Source of the DNA: Croceibacterium atlanticum
GTDB taxonomy: Bacteria > Pseudomonadota > Alphaproteobacteria > Sphingomonadales > Sphingomonadaceae
Assembly: GCF_001008165.2 (NCBI RefSeq)
Contig: NZ_CP011452.2
Span: 3,162,001 to 3,226,000 of the forward strand
DNA length: 64,000 nt
Reading direction: 5' to 3'
Each line of letters begins with the position of its first letter. The stretch's first letter is position 1. The notes under the pieces were generated by a model. The model was not told where the DNA came from and ran no database searches. It saw only the letters and a program-made list of their open reading frames with translations. Below are positions 1-9,442 of the stretch, one piece after another. The position numbers and the translations under genes are program-made.

Positions 1-951
1 CACCGCGGCCAGCCGGCCATCGGCCATCCATTCCGTATCCACCGCCGCTTCGGGTTCGCCTTCGTTCAGCGCGCGATATTCACCCGTCGCCACATCCACG
101 AAATAGAGCGTGGTCGGCGCGGGATCGTTCCTGTCCACCGCGGCGATCATGGAAAGCTTGCTGCCGTCGGGCGAAATTTCGACATCGCCGATCTTGCCCG
201 GCGTTTCCACCGTCCGCAGCACTTCGCCGCTGGCAAGATCCAGTATCGCCACGCGTTTGGAAGTATAGCTGTCATCCACCAGCGGGGTGGGCGCGGTTTC
301 GATCATCGCCCAGTTGCCGTCGGGCGAAACCTTCATCGCGCTGACATGGCCGGGGACGGTGATTTCCGCCGGGTCGGCATCCACTTCCGCCCCGATCCGC
401 GCAGCGAACAGGCGGTTGAACCTGAATTCTTCTTCGTAAACGATGGAATCGAAGCCGGCTTTCTTTTCCTTGTCGCGCGTTTCGTCAGGCGCGGCCCCGG
501 CCAGCAGATAGATCGTCGATCCGTCCGGCGCCCAGGCGTAGGAGCGGATATCGGCATCGCCCACTTCGGCCAGCTTGCGCCATGCGCCGCCATCCACCGG
601 GATGCCCCAGACGGCGCGCTTTTCATCGTCCTTCTTCCACAGGAAGCTGACCATGGAACTGTCGGGCGAAAAGCCGACGCCCGAAACGCTCATATCCTCC
701 GGCAGCCAGGCGCGGGCATTGTCCGGGCCGCTGGCCAGATAAAGCTGCTGGCGCGATCCGCCGTCCTTTTCCCCCTTCGTCACATCCGGGCGGTGGGACC
801 GTGTATAGGCGATGTGCGATCCGTCGCGCGAAATCTCTATCGCGCCAACGGCCTGCAACCGCACCACGTCTTCCGGCGTCATGGTCCGGGCGAGGAGAGG
901 GGTGGGCGCGGCAAGCGCCAGGATGATTAGAGCTTTGCCCAGGGCAGCCAT
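1..951 (-). CDS. S9-family peptidase, N-terminal beta-propeller part (truncated by window edge)
   Basis: A continuous reading frame runs from an ATG at 951 to the window edge (317 codons, no stop). It opens with a signal peptide (basic start, hydrophobic ALIILALAAPTPLLA), so the protein is exported. The remainder reads as repeated beta-propeller blades with the motif FSPDSS, WAPDGS, VSPDGN, ISPDGS, spaced about 60 residues apart, as in the N-terminal half of dipeptidyl-peptidase IV or acylaminoacyl-peptidase (family S9). The alpha/beta-hydrolase half with the catalytic triad would lie beyond base 1 and is not seen. A TolB-like propeller protein without a peptidase domain is the alternative. 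It is divergent from the gene at 1087. Confidence 0.75.
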   Translation of the reverse strand, partial: MAALGKALIILALAAPTPLLARTMTPEDVVRLQAVGAIEISRDGSHIAYTRSHRPDVTKGEKDGGSRQQLYLASGPDNARAWLPEDMSVSGVGFSPDSSMVSFLWKKDDEKRAVWGIPVDGGAWRKLAEVGDADIRSYAWAPDGSTIYLLAGAAPDETRDKEKKAGFDSIVYEEEFRFNRLFAARIGAEVDADPAEITVPGHVSAMKVSPDGNWAMIETAPTPLVDDSYTSKRVAILDLASGEVLRTVETPGKIGDVEISPDGSKLSMIAAVDRNDPAPTTLYFVDVATGEYRALNEGEPEAAVDTEWMADGRLAAV

Positions 952-1086
952 GCGGATCGTTTCCTCCAACTGGTTTGCGGCGAAACCATAGCAAGGGTGC
1001 CAATCTGTGCAATCCGCTCGCTCGCCGCGCTTACCGGATGTTCAAGATTGGGGGATAGCATCGGTTCCGTGAAATCGGGAAACGGC

Positions 1087-1689
1087 ATGGCTGATCTTGC
1101 CTTTGGCAAGGAAATAGAACTGCCGGCGGGGGCATTGCGCAGGGCGCTTTCCGCCGCCTTGCCCTTGTATGTCTGGACTTGCGGGGAAGATGACGATGGC
1201 AGCGCCGATTGCGCCGTGCCCTTTCGCCGCAGCCAGCTGATCATGGGGCGATCCGCCGGCATGATCGTGACCATGACGCTGGAACCGGGCTGGCCGGCCG
1301 CGGCGGAGCGATCGCATCACGTGTTCACGCTGGCGCTGCATCATCCGACCACGGAGGATCGCGATCTGGCGGAACGCATGCTGGCCGTGACCGCGCTTGC
1401 CCTGTGCCAGGCGGACCGGGAAGGCAGCCAGTGCCGTTTCGAAGGCGGCCCCTGGCTCGACAATGGGCAAGTCGAACAGGTGGCGGAGCAGGTGATGAAC
1501 GGGAAAGGGCTGCCAGCCGCAATCGCCGCTTTCGGCCCTGTGCAGGCGGCAGTGGATGGCGGCGAGCCTTCCCGCCCCGAACAGGTCCAGACACCGGGCG
1601 CGAAAGCCGATGCGCCGCCCGCCGCGCCGGAACCCGCCCGCGCGCCCTTTGTCCGCCGCGCCGGGGGCTTCGGCCGCAAGGGGCTTTGA
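1087..1689 (+). CDS. Hypothetical protein with proline/alanine-rich tail
   Basis: I do not recognise this gene. From the ATG at 1087 it encodes 200 residues. The first 150 are mixed alpha/beta with no signal peptide or membrane segment; three cysteines occur (in VWTCGEDD, SADCAVPF and SQCRFEGG). The last 50 residues are rich in Pro and Ala and end in a basic FVRRAGGFGRKGL tail. The frame is open further upstream to 997, but that part lies in the divergent promoter region, so the internal ATG is preferred. Codon use matches the surrounding high-GC genes. It is followed by a small membrane protein gene on the same strand. Confidence 0.6.
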   Translation: MADLAFGKEIELPAGALRRALSAALPLYVWTCGEDDDGSADCAVPFRRSQLIMGRSAGMIVTMTLEPGWPAAAERSHHVFTLALHHPTTEDRDLAERMLAVTALALCQADREGSQCRFEGGPWLDNGQVEQVAEQVMNGKGLPAAIAAFGPVQAAVDGGEPSRPEQVQTPGAKADAPPAAPEPARAPFVRRAGGFGRKGL

Positions 1690-1741
1690 TCTTCGCGCCC
1701 GCTCGGCCTAGGGGGCGCCAAGCTGAGCGGAGAATGTGGCC

Positions 1742-2143
1742 ATGGCCGCGAATATGGACATCCCGGCGTGGATCGCCTTTTTCATCGGCCTTTATGCGCT
1801 GGCCGGCGGCGCGGGCGAATTGCGCGTGAACGGCCTCTATCTCGATATACTGTCGGAACTGGAACACAGCCCGGCCCTGCGCTTCGTCACCGGCGTGGTC
1901 TGCCTGTCGCTCGGCGCGGCGATCTATCTCTCCAACCCGTGGAATCTTGACGATCCGCTGGCCATGGTCGTCACCATCATGGGCGGGCTGATCGCGGCCG
2001 AAGGCGGCGCGCTGATCGCCGTGGGGGATCGTTTCATGGCGCTGGCCCGCCGGATCGTGGGCGTGAAGGGTGAATTCTGGGCCTGGGTCTCCACCGCATT
2101 GGGCGCAGTGCTGGTGATGATCGCCCTCAGCCGTATTGCCTGA
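1742..2143 (+). CDS. Small integral membrane protein of unknown function
   Basis: About 133 residues with roughly four hydrophobic segments: IAFFIGLYALAGGAG, FVTGVVCLSLGAAIYL, MVVTIMGGLIAAEGGALIAV and a C-terminal WVSTALGAVLVMIALS. This suggests a compact inner-membrane protein. No catalytic motif is visible. A GTG at 1736 is in frame two codons earlier; the ATG at 1742 is better spaced from the purine-rich AGCGGAGA just upstream. The gene is 52 bases after the preceding hypothetical gene and may share its transcript. It converges on the SRAP-like gene on the other strand. Confidence 0.7.
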   Translation: MAANMDIPAWIAFFIGLYALAGGAGELRVNGLYLDILSELEHSPALRFVTGVVCLSLGAAIYLSNPWNLDDPLAMVVTIMGGLIAAEGGALIAVGDRFMALARRIVGVKGEFWAWVSTALGAVLVMIALSRIA

Positions 2144-2149
2144 AGCAGG

Positions 2150-2776
2150 TCATTCCTCCCGCCGTTCTAGCATGAGGGAGGATGAATAGGGCGCGATCAG
2201 ATCCGCCGCCTGTTTCCAGCTGCCATGCAGCCACACATGCTGCGCGCGCGCATCGGCGGGCAGGATCACCGGCATGGCATCCCGGCCCGATCCGCGCAGC
2301 ACGGCATTGGGCTTGCAGGTCAGCAGGGCGAAGCTGGGCACTTCGCTGTCCTTCCACACACCGGCAAAGGCGAAGATGCGCTGGTCCGCCGGGGCATACC
2401 AGTGGCGGATGCGGCGCCCTTCATGATCCGTGCCGCTGCCCCATTCCATGAAGGCAGTGGCCGGAACCAGGCAGCGAAACTCGCTATTGCGCAGATTGCC
2501 GACCCAGAACGGGCTGTCCACATTGCGGACACTGGTGACGCCGCGCGTGGCATTGCCTGCGGCGGGCGGGGGCGGGACACCCCACAGGCGCGGCACCATC
2601 CGCCGCTCCCCCTTGGCAGGCCGGGGCCCGGCAATGAATTCACGCCCCGCTGTAATCACCGGCGCAAAGGCACCGGGGGCGACATGCCCGCCCCGCCACG
2701 GATCCTGCCCCAATCGCACCCCGAACTGCCGGGCAATAGCGGCGGCATCCGCATCGAGACGATAAAGCATGGTCAC
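2150..2776 (-). CDS. SRAP/YedK-like protein lacking the catalytic cysteine
   Basis: The body resembles SOS-response-associated peptidases (YedK/HMCES), which bind abasic sites in single-stranded DNA: the RNVDSPF segment holds the conserved Asn, CLVPATAFMEW holds the conserved Glu, and MPVIL follows. The family normally starts Met-Cys-Gly/Asn, and Cys2 forms the DNA crosslink after Met removal. Here the equivalent position reads T-M-L-Y-R: a GTG start at 2776 gives Met-Thr-Met-Leu-Tyr-Arg, and an ATG start at 2770 gives Met-Leu-Tyr-Arg. Neither gives Cys2. The His usually found just before RMP is also absent (GRDAMP). It is probably a diverged or inactive paralogue. The start is uncertain; an in-frame ATG also lies farther upstream at 2788. 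Confidence 0.75.
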   Translation of the reverse strand: MTMLYRLDADAAAIARQFGVRLGQDPWRGGHVAPGAFAPVITAGREFIAGPRPAKGERRMVPRLWGVPPPPAAGNATRGVTSVRNVDSPFWVGNLRNSEFRCLVPATAFMEWGSGTDHEGRRIRHWYAPADQRIFAFAGVWKDSEVPSFALLTCKPNAVLRGSGRDAMPVILPADARAQHVWLHGSWKQAADLIAPYSSSLMLERREE

Positions 2777-3159
2777 CGCCCCCGCCATCGCGCGGGTCGC
2801 GGGCCGGAGCAAGGGGGGCGTTTTGGGGGTGGGCCTATCCTGGGCCGCTATCCAGGCTTGTCAGACCGAGAACTCCGGCCAAACCCTACAGCTTGGAACA
2901 GTTGGAACACAGTCCCGAAGGACAATTCCCCACCTCGCGCGCACGAGGCATTTCGAGCAAGGCCGGACAGTAAGAAAGAGCGGCGTGCTCTTACGTCCGG
3001 GAAGATGCTGTAGGACAGAGTGATGGCTGTGCGAACCGAAGTAAGCTGACATAGCGTAGCATTTGGCCCACCGATGGATTGACGGCAGCAGTACGCCCGT
3101 TGTCGCCGTTCCCGCGCTAGCCAGAATGAACGGATAAAGAGGCAGGCTAGGCTGCGACG
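2777..3159. other. Gene-free gap with a repeat element and a long hairpin
   Basis: No convincing gene lies here. The gap holds a copy of the dispersed TGGAACA element (2894-2920). It also holds a hairpin at 2963-3000 with outer arms CCGGAC/GTCCGG and inner arms AAGAGC/GCTCTT. A short TGTAGGACAG sequence at 3009-3018 also occurs after the element copy near 17456. On the minus strand the hairpin lies about 160 bases downstream of the dGTPase stop. It lacks a T tract, so it is not a typical intrinsic terminator. Confidence 0.6.
2894..2920 (+). repeat. Dispersed TGGAACA element, copy A
   Basis: A 27-base sequence with two TGGAACA units in a nine-base period, followed by a CAGTCCCGAAG-type tail. 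Closely similar sequences occur at 10478-10504 (opposite strand), 17456-17482 and 39184-39210, all in intergenic DNA. Between this copy and the one at 17456 the similarity extends further: AGAAAGAGCG and TGTAGGACAG follow at similar distances. Confidence 0.65.
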
Positions 3160-4527
3160 CTATCGCGCTCCGATCATGTCGGCGACCTTAACTGCGTAGC
3201 GGTCCGTCATGCCCGACACGAAGTCGGTCAGGCCGTGGACGGCGTCGTAGGGGGTTTTAAGAGAGGCGGTCGGAATCCGAAGCGCGCGGATGACATTGCG
3301 GTGGTAGTCGCTGACTCTGTCCGTGTTCCAATCAACTCTTCCAAGGTCATCGAACAGCGGCAGGAGGCCATCAAGAACTTTGTAGACGATGTTACGACCG
3401 TACACTTCAAGCTCAGTCTTGCGACGGGCCTCGAAGATGCGGTTCTTCGCGACGCTCTTGATCTCTTTGAAGGAATCTTTCACAGATGCGGCGTCGACGA
3501 GAGATATTGGGAAGGATCCGGCCATGATGGCCTTGTAATTCTCCTTAAAGGCCTCAACGCAAGACTTGATGGCACCGCGGATCGCCAACGCCCGGTGGCG
3601 GGAAACCGTCTCCGCCTTGCTCTGTTCAGGATAAGCTTTGTTAGAGCTCGAAATTAGCCCCTCGAGCAGCTCGATAACGAAATCGGCTTCTAGATCGCCA
3701 CTGAGATAGGCGTCTTCCAAATCCATCACGTTGTAACATATGTCGTCCGCTGCCTCCATGAGGTAGGCGAGCGGATGCCGCGCCCACCAGTGCCCTAGCA
3801 ACTCAAGTTTGGATCCGCGCACCTCGTGAGAAGGCAAGCCCAATTCTCCAGCAATCGCCGAGAAAACAGCAACATCATTTTCGAACACGCCATATTTTTT
3901 GACGCCGATATAGGGATGCTCATCGATCAATATGTCGCCGGAATGGGCCTTTACGAACGCCGACACCGGATATTTGGTGAAAGCTCCAAGCGACCCGAGT
4001 GTCAGCCGCATGCCACCATCGTCCCGATACATCTCGGTTCGAGCGAGTATTCGAAAGCCTTGAGCATTGCCTTCGAACTCTTCAAATTCAGGACGCTGGC
4101 GGTCATCAATATCGGCGAGTAAGCCACGTTGATCGGCAAATTTCGTTCGAAACCAAGATGCGATCGCGGTTTCGCCGGAATGGCCGAAAGGCGGATTGCC
4201 AATATCGTGCGCCATACACGCAGTTTGCACGAGGCCGGCGATCACCTCTACTTGATCTGCTTGAATTTCGCCGCGCTCTTCAAGCCATGCCCCGACCTCG
4301 ATACCGAGCGAACGTCCGACGCTCGCAACCTCGAGGCTATGTATCAGGCGATGATGAATGTGATCATTGTCGTAAAGCGGGTGCACTTGGGTCTTGTTCG
4401 CTAACCGACGGAACGGCGGAGAAAAAAGAATGCGATCGATATCTTGTGCGTAGGCGGGGCGGTGTTTCTGTTGAATATAATCTGTATCATTCAGCCGATT
4501 GAGCTTAAGAAGTTTGCTCCATTCCAT
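3160..4527 (-). CDS. dgt: dGTPase (deoxyguanosinetriphosphate triphosphohydrolase)
   Basis: 455 residues. The protein hydrolyses dGTP (and possibly other dNTPs) to the nucleoside and triphosphate. The HD metal site is visible: His in HHRLIHSLEVASVGRSLG, the His-Asp pair in MAHDIGNPPFGHSGE, and Asp in MEAADDICYNVMDLEDA. RLANKTQVHPL near the N-terminus is typical of the family. The length matches the long-form enzymes. Base use is visibly less GC-rich than the neighbours; at 4441-4500, 27 of 60 bases are G or C. No partner gene is adjacent. It may be housekeeping nucleotide-pool control or an acquired anti-phage dNTPase, a role documented for some members of this family. Confidence 0.93.
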   Translation of the reverse strand: MEWSKLLKLNRLNDTDYIQQKHRPAYAQDIDRILFSPPFRRLANKTQVHPLYDNDHIHHRLIHSLEVASVGRSLGIEVGAWLEERGEIQADQVEVIAGLVQTACMAHDIGNPPFGHSGETAIASWFRTKFADQRGLLADIDDRQRPEFEEFEGNAQGFRILARTEMYRDDGGMRLTLGSLGAFTKYPVSAFVKAHSGDILIDEHPYIGVKKYGVFENDVAVFSAIAGELGLPSHEVRGSKLELLGHWWARHPLAYLMEAADDICYNVMDLEDAYLSGDLEADFVIELLEGLISSSNKAYPEQSKAETVSRHRALAIRGAIKSCVEAFKENYKAIMAGSFPISLVDAASVKDSFKEIKSVAKNRIFEARRKTELEVYGRNIVYKVLDGLLPLFDDLGRVDWNTDRVSDYHRNVIRALRIPTASLKTPYDAVHGLTDFVSGMTDRYAVKVADMIGAR

Positions 4528-4763
4528 CCGAGATGCATCCTATCCGTATGAACCCGCCGCCAGTCGAATGCATATTCACTCGCAACCGATCTGGCCAAGT
4601 AGTTATGGCGTTGAAATTTTACAGGGGCGTACCTTTCTGGCGACCGATCCATATTACTGCATCAAGGCTACTACAAGTCTAAGCCTGCGGACCTTGACAC
4701 TGAATTGGATGTCTACGGAATCTCGGAATTCATGCAGGAATTGCCGTCCGCGGAATTCTCCCC

Positions 4764-5165
4764 TCAATCAGCACTCAGCGACTTCTCGCGTTGCGGATAG
4801 ACGTCGTAAGTCCTGCCATTGACGGTGATCGTTTCGGCCTTGAAGCCCAGCACGTCCTTGTCGCGGGCGCGGTGGCCGGTCAGCACGGCCTTGTCACCCA
4901 CCTTGGCGGCATCCGGGCCGAAGCCGGAACGGCGGGCAACAATGGGCGGGGACAGGTCCACCTCCCACAATGCGCCTTCGCTCCACCCGGCAACGTCTGA
5001 CCGCAATTGCAGATGCATATGCGGATTGCCGAAGCTGATGGATTCAATCGTGCCGGACAGGCGGCTTTCCTCGTTTTCCGTCCAGCCCCAGCCGTGATGG
5101 GCGGCGGCGGTTGCGGGCAGGGCCAGCGCGGCGGCAATGGCGAATATTCGGGCAGATCGGGTCAT
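4764..5165 (-). CDS. Secreted DUF6152-family protein
   Basis: 133 residues from the ATG at 5165. It has a clear Sec signal peptide ending in ALPATAAAHHGW and a single small OB-like beta domain (GTIESISFGNPHMHLQL, LWEVDLSPP, VGDKAVLTGHRARD, KAETITVNGRTYDVYP), the pattern of the DUF6152 periplasmic proteins. The family has no established function; members often sit near copper or cytochrome genes, which are not seen here. The frame is open further upstream to 5294, but that part has no ribosome site and precedes the signal peptide. Confidence 0.75.
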   Translation of the reverse strand: MTRSARIFAIAAALALPATAAAHHGWGWTENEESRLSGTIESISFGNPHMHLQLRSDVAGWSEGALWEVDLSPPIVARRSGFGPDAAKVGDKAVLTGHRARDKDVLGFKAETITVNGRTYDVYPQREKSLSAD

Positions 5166-5289
5166 GTCGACTCTCCTCGTCCCCTCCGATCCGCGAATAT
5201 AGCAGAACCGGAACATCCTGTCCGCACCCAGCCGCCGGGGCCGTGCCGCGATGCGCTTGCGTGGGCCGGGCGGAACGCCTAGTCTGCAC

Positions 5290-5392
5290 CGCATCCCCGG
5301 GGGAGCGCTGTGACGGCGCTTGAGAGGGCGGCACGAGCCGTCGACCCGCTGAACCTGATCCGGTTAAGACCGGCGGAGGGAGGGAAGCGGTC
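5290..5392 (+). promoter_or_regulatory. TPP riboswitch (thi-box)
   Basis: The conserved thiamine pyrophosphate aptamer pattern is present upstream of thiC: TTGAGAGGG near 5320, then the hallmark ACCTGATCCGG with TTAAGACCGGCGGAGGGA at 5353-5383. The 49-base gap to the thiC ATG leaves room for an expression platform. High TPP is expected to reduce thiC expression. The boundaries are approximate. Confidence 0.93.
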
Positions 5393-5401
5393 TTCGCCTG
5401 A

Positions 5402-7285
<1,884 letters not shown>

Positions 7286-7360
7286 GCGGCCCGTTCCGGC
7301 CATCTCTGTCTGGCCATTTCCGCTCCCCCATCATAGCTTCCTGCCATTGCCGCAGGCAGC

Positions 7361-7783
7361 ATGGGGGAGACGGAGGTGACCGACCGGACCGAAGCCAATC
7401 GCGCCGCACTGACCGGCGCCTTCGCGGCGTTGGAGCATGGCGATCCATCGCAATTCCTGCCCCTGTTCGCACAGGACATCACCTGGCGCGTGATGGGCAC
7501 CAGCGCCTGGTCCAAACAAGCCAGCGGCCTCGCCAATGTGGAGCGGGAACTGATCGGCCCGCTATTCGCCAAATTCACCGGCCCTTATCGCAACATCCCC
7601 GAACTCGTGCTGGCCGATGGGGATCACGTGGTGGTGCTGGCGCGCGGAGACGCGCAGACCAGGGATGGCCGGACATATGCCAACCAATATTGCTTCGTCT
7701 TCCGCATGGCTGAAGGGCAGATCGTCGAAGTGCGCGAATTCATGGATACCAAACTGGCCGACGCGGTTTTGGGCGCGGGATAG
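7361..7783 (+). CDS. NTF2-like (SnoaL/ketosteroid isomerase-type) protein
   Basis: 140 residues with the cone-shaped NTF2 fold pattern: an N-terminal helix (NRAALTGAFAALEHGD), then ITWRVMGTSAWSKQASGLANVERELIGPLF, and strands HVVVLARGDAQTRDGRTYANQYCFVFRMAEGQIVEVREFMDTKL. These proteins are either small isomerases/hydrolases acting on unknown substrates or ligand carriers; nothing here identifies the ligand. An in-frame GTG at 7376 sits six bases after GGGGGAG and is an equally likely start. It stands 75 bases after thiC and is probably independent of it. Confidence 0.75.
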   Translation: MGETEVTDRTEANRAALTGAFAALEHGDPSQFLPLFAQDITWRVMGTSAWSKQASGLANVERELIGPLFAKFTGPYRNIPELVLADGDHVVVLARGDAQTRDGRTYANQYCFVFRMAEGQIVEVREFMDTKLADAVLGAG

Positions 7784-7899
7784 CAAGTCACGGCTCTCTT
7801 CAGCTTGATCGTCCTGCGCAGATAAGTCTGCTCCCCCCTTTCCGGCGGGCGGCTGTGCCCTAATATGGGTCTCGTCGTAACCGGAGGGGGGGAAGTCCC

Positions 7900-8385
7900 G
7901 TGCAGATCGTGCTTGGCGCCATATTGTGGTTCGCGGTTCTGGCCGTGGGCATCATGGCGGGGGTCTATTTCACCTTTTCCACCTTCCTGATGCAATCGCT
8001 GGACCGGCTGGATCGGCCCGCGGGCATGGTCGCCATGCAGACGATCAACCGGGTGATCCTCGTCTCCCCCTTCCTGCCGTTGTTCTTCGTCAGCAGCCTG
8101 GCCTGCGCGGCTCTGGTGGTGGCGGGCGTGGTGTATTGGAACCTGCCCGGATCATGGCAGATGGCGGCGGGCGGCGCGGCCTATGTGCTGGGCATGTTCG
8201 TGGTGACGGCCACGCGCAACGTCCCGCTGAACAACGCGCTGGAAGCCACCGACCCCGCCGGGCCGGAGGGCGAGGCGATGTGGCGCCGCTATATGAAAAG
8301 GTGGATGGCCTGGAACCATGTGCGCAGCGTGGCCTGCGTGCTGTCGCTCGCGCTGCTGGTTATGGCGGTGATGGAGCGGGGGTAG
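7900..8385 (+). CDS. DUF1772 (anthrone oxygenase-like) membrane protein
   Basis: 161 residues starting at a GTG preceded by GGAGGGGGG. Four membrane segments are apparent: the N-terminal VLGAILWFAVLAVGIMAGVYF, VILVSPFLPLFFVSSLACAALVV, AAGGAAYVLGMFVVTATRNVPLNNAL and the C-terminal VRSVACVLSLALLVMAV. The TRNVPLNNAL motif and the W-N-H-V-R sequence before the last helix fit DUF1772, which includes fungal anthrone oxygenases; bacterial members are mostly uncharacterised. Confidence 0.8.
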   Translation: MQIVLGAILWFAVLAVGIMAGVYFTFSTFLMQSLDRLDRPAGMVAMQTINRVILVSPFLPLFFVSSLACAALVVAGVVYWNLPGSWQMAAGGAAYVLGMFVVTATRNVPLNNALEATDPAGPEGEAMWRRYMKRWMAWNHVRSVACVLSLALLVMAVMERG

Positions 8386-8416
8386 GGTTTTGGAATTGTT
8401 CCGAAGCTTTCTATTG

Positions 8417-8884
8417 TCACCCCAAACCCACCAAAACCCGGTCCAGCGCCTGTAGAAACCGTGACCGGTCCGCCTTGCTGAAAGGCGGTGGGCCGCCGCC
8501 CACTCCGTCCATGCCTGCGCGCAGGTCGGCCATGATGGCGCGGGTGGCTATGGCGGTGCCGATGCTGGCGGCGTCGAAGGACTTGCCATTATGGGCGAGG
8601 ACCTGGGCGCCCGCTTTCAGGCAGCGTTCGGCCAGCAATATGTCGCCCGTTATCACCACGCTGCGCGGCCCGGCATTTTCCGCGATCCAGTTATCCGCCG
8701 CATCGAACCCGTCATCCACCACCACCCGGCGCACGCGCGGATTGTCGGGGATGCGGAAGGGGGAATTGCTGACCACGCGCACTTGCGCCTTGTGGCGCGT
8801 GGCGACGCGGTAGATCTCCTCCTTCACCGGGCAGGCATCGGCATCGACCAGGATGGTGGCGGGTTCGGGCGCTTGGTTCGGCAT
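8417..8884 (-). CDS. YaiI/YqxD-family (UPF0178, DUF188) protein
   Basis: 155 residues of the DUF188 family, a PIN/NYN-like nuclease fold of unproven activity. Visible family features are the start VDADACPVKEEI (acidic Asp pair), VSNSPFRIP, VVVDDGFDAADNWI, SVVITGDILLAERCLKAGAQVL (second acidic residue), NGKSFDAASIG and GGPPPFSKADRSRFLQALDRVL. All expected blocks are present at normal length. Cytosolic; a role in RNA processing is plausible from the fold but not shown. Confidence 0.9.
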   Translation of the reverse strand: MPNQAPEPATILVDADACPVKEEIYRVATRHKAQVRVVSNSPFRIPDNPRVRRVVVDDGFDAADNWIAENAGPRSVVITGDILLAERCLKAGAQVLAHNGKSFDAASIGTAIATRAIMADLRAGMDGVGGGPPPFSKADRSRFLQALDRVLVGLG

Positions 8885-8951
8885 GGGGCGGGGCCTAGCC
8901 GAATGGAGATGGCTTGTCTCTTTGGCGGAGGCTATCCGTCCCTTCCTCCAT

Positions 8952-9051
8952 CCTTCGACAGGCTCAGGATGAGCGCGGGGCCTTCGATAAGCTCAGGATG
9001 AGCGAGGGGCTCAGGATCAGCGCGGGGCCTTCGACAGGCTCAGGCTGAGCG
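8952..9051. repeat. Four degenerate tandem copies of a CCTTCGACAGGCTCAGGATG-type unit
   Basis: Units start near 8952, 8981, 9008 (5'-truncated) and 9028, each followed by GCGGGG or GAGGGG spacers. The same unit recurs as a near-perfect inverted pair at 44564-44644. Just after the array, CCGCTCCGCTAC occurs twice (near 9079 and 9111). It lies between two minus-strand genes. The units are contiguous and too short for a CRISPR. Confidence 0.8.
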
Positions 9052-9133
9052 GGAGAGGGATTTTGCGCGGCTCTCCCGCTCCGCTACTTGAAGGGTTCTT
9101 ATCTACCCTACCGCTCCGCTACTCGAGGGGCGG

Positions 9134-9442
9134 TCAGCGCTTCTTCACGAATTCGGCGCGCAGGACGAGACCCTTGATGCCCGGATATTTGCAGTCGATT
9201 TCCTGCGGGTCGCCGGTCAGGCGGATGCTCTTTATCAGCGTGCCCTGTTTCAGCGTCTGCCCGGCACCCTTGACCGTCAGATCCTTGATCAGCGTCACCT
9301 GATCGCCATCGGCCAGCAAATTGCCCACCGCGTCGCGCACTTCGACCTGATCTTCCGCGGCCTGCCTGGCCGCCAGTTCGGAAGCGGGCATCCATTCGCC
9401 GCTCGCTTCGTCATAGACATACTCTTCATCATCCCCGGCCAT
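9134..9442 (-). CDS. Short PhnA/YjdM-family protein
   Basis: 102 residues from the ATG at 9442. Matches the PhnA domain: AVGNLLADGDQVTLIKDLTVKGAGQTLKQGTLIKSIRLTGDPQEIDCKYPGIKGLVLRAEFVKK. The N-terminus (DDEEYVYDEASGEWMPASEL) replaces the zinc ribbon of the longer E. coli protein; no Cys pair is present. The family was named from the phosphonate locus, but its role there is not supported and the function is unknown. An upstream in-frame ATG (9529) would add a Cys/His-containing stretch; I prefer the shorter start because it fits the family. Confidence 0.85.
   Translation of the reverse strand: MAGDDEEYVYDEASGEWMPASELAARQAAEDQVEVRDAVGNLLADGDQVTLIKDLTVKGAGQTLKQGTLIKSIRLTGDPQEIDCKYPGIKGLVLRAEFVKKR

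Noticed and set aside
1853-1873. Fifth copy of the TGGAACA element
   Set aside because: Only one unit (CTGGAACACAGCCC) is present and it is inside a coding region, so it is probably coincidence.
2963-3000. Intrinsic terminator of dgt
   Set aside because: The hairpin is strong but has no T tract and lies about 160 bases past the stop.
4499-4822. 107-codon plus-strand frame over the dgt upstream gap
   Set aside because: Overlaps the dgt start and the DUF6152 end on the other strand, and its residue use is unlike neighbouring proteins; a frameshifted remnant in other frames is more likely.
8952-9051. CRISPR array
   Set aside because: The repeats are contiguous or separated by only a few G-rich bases, degenerate, and have no unique spacers or cas genes.
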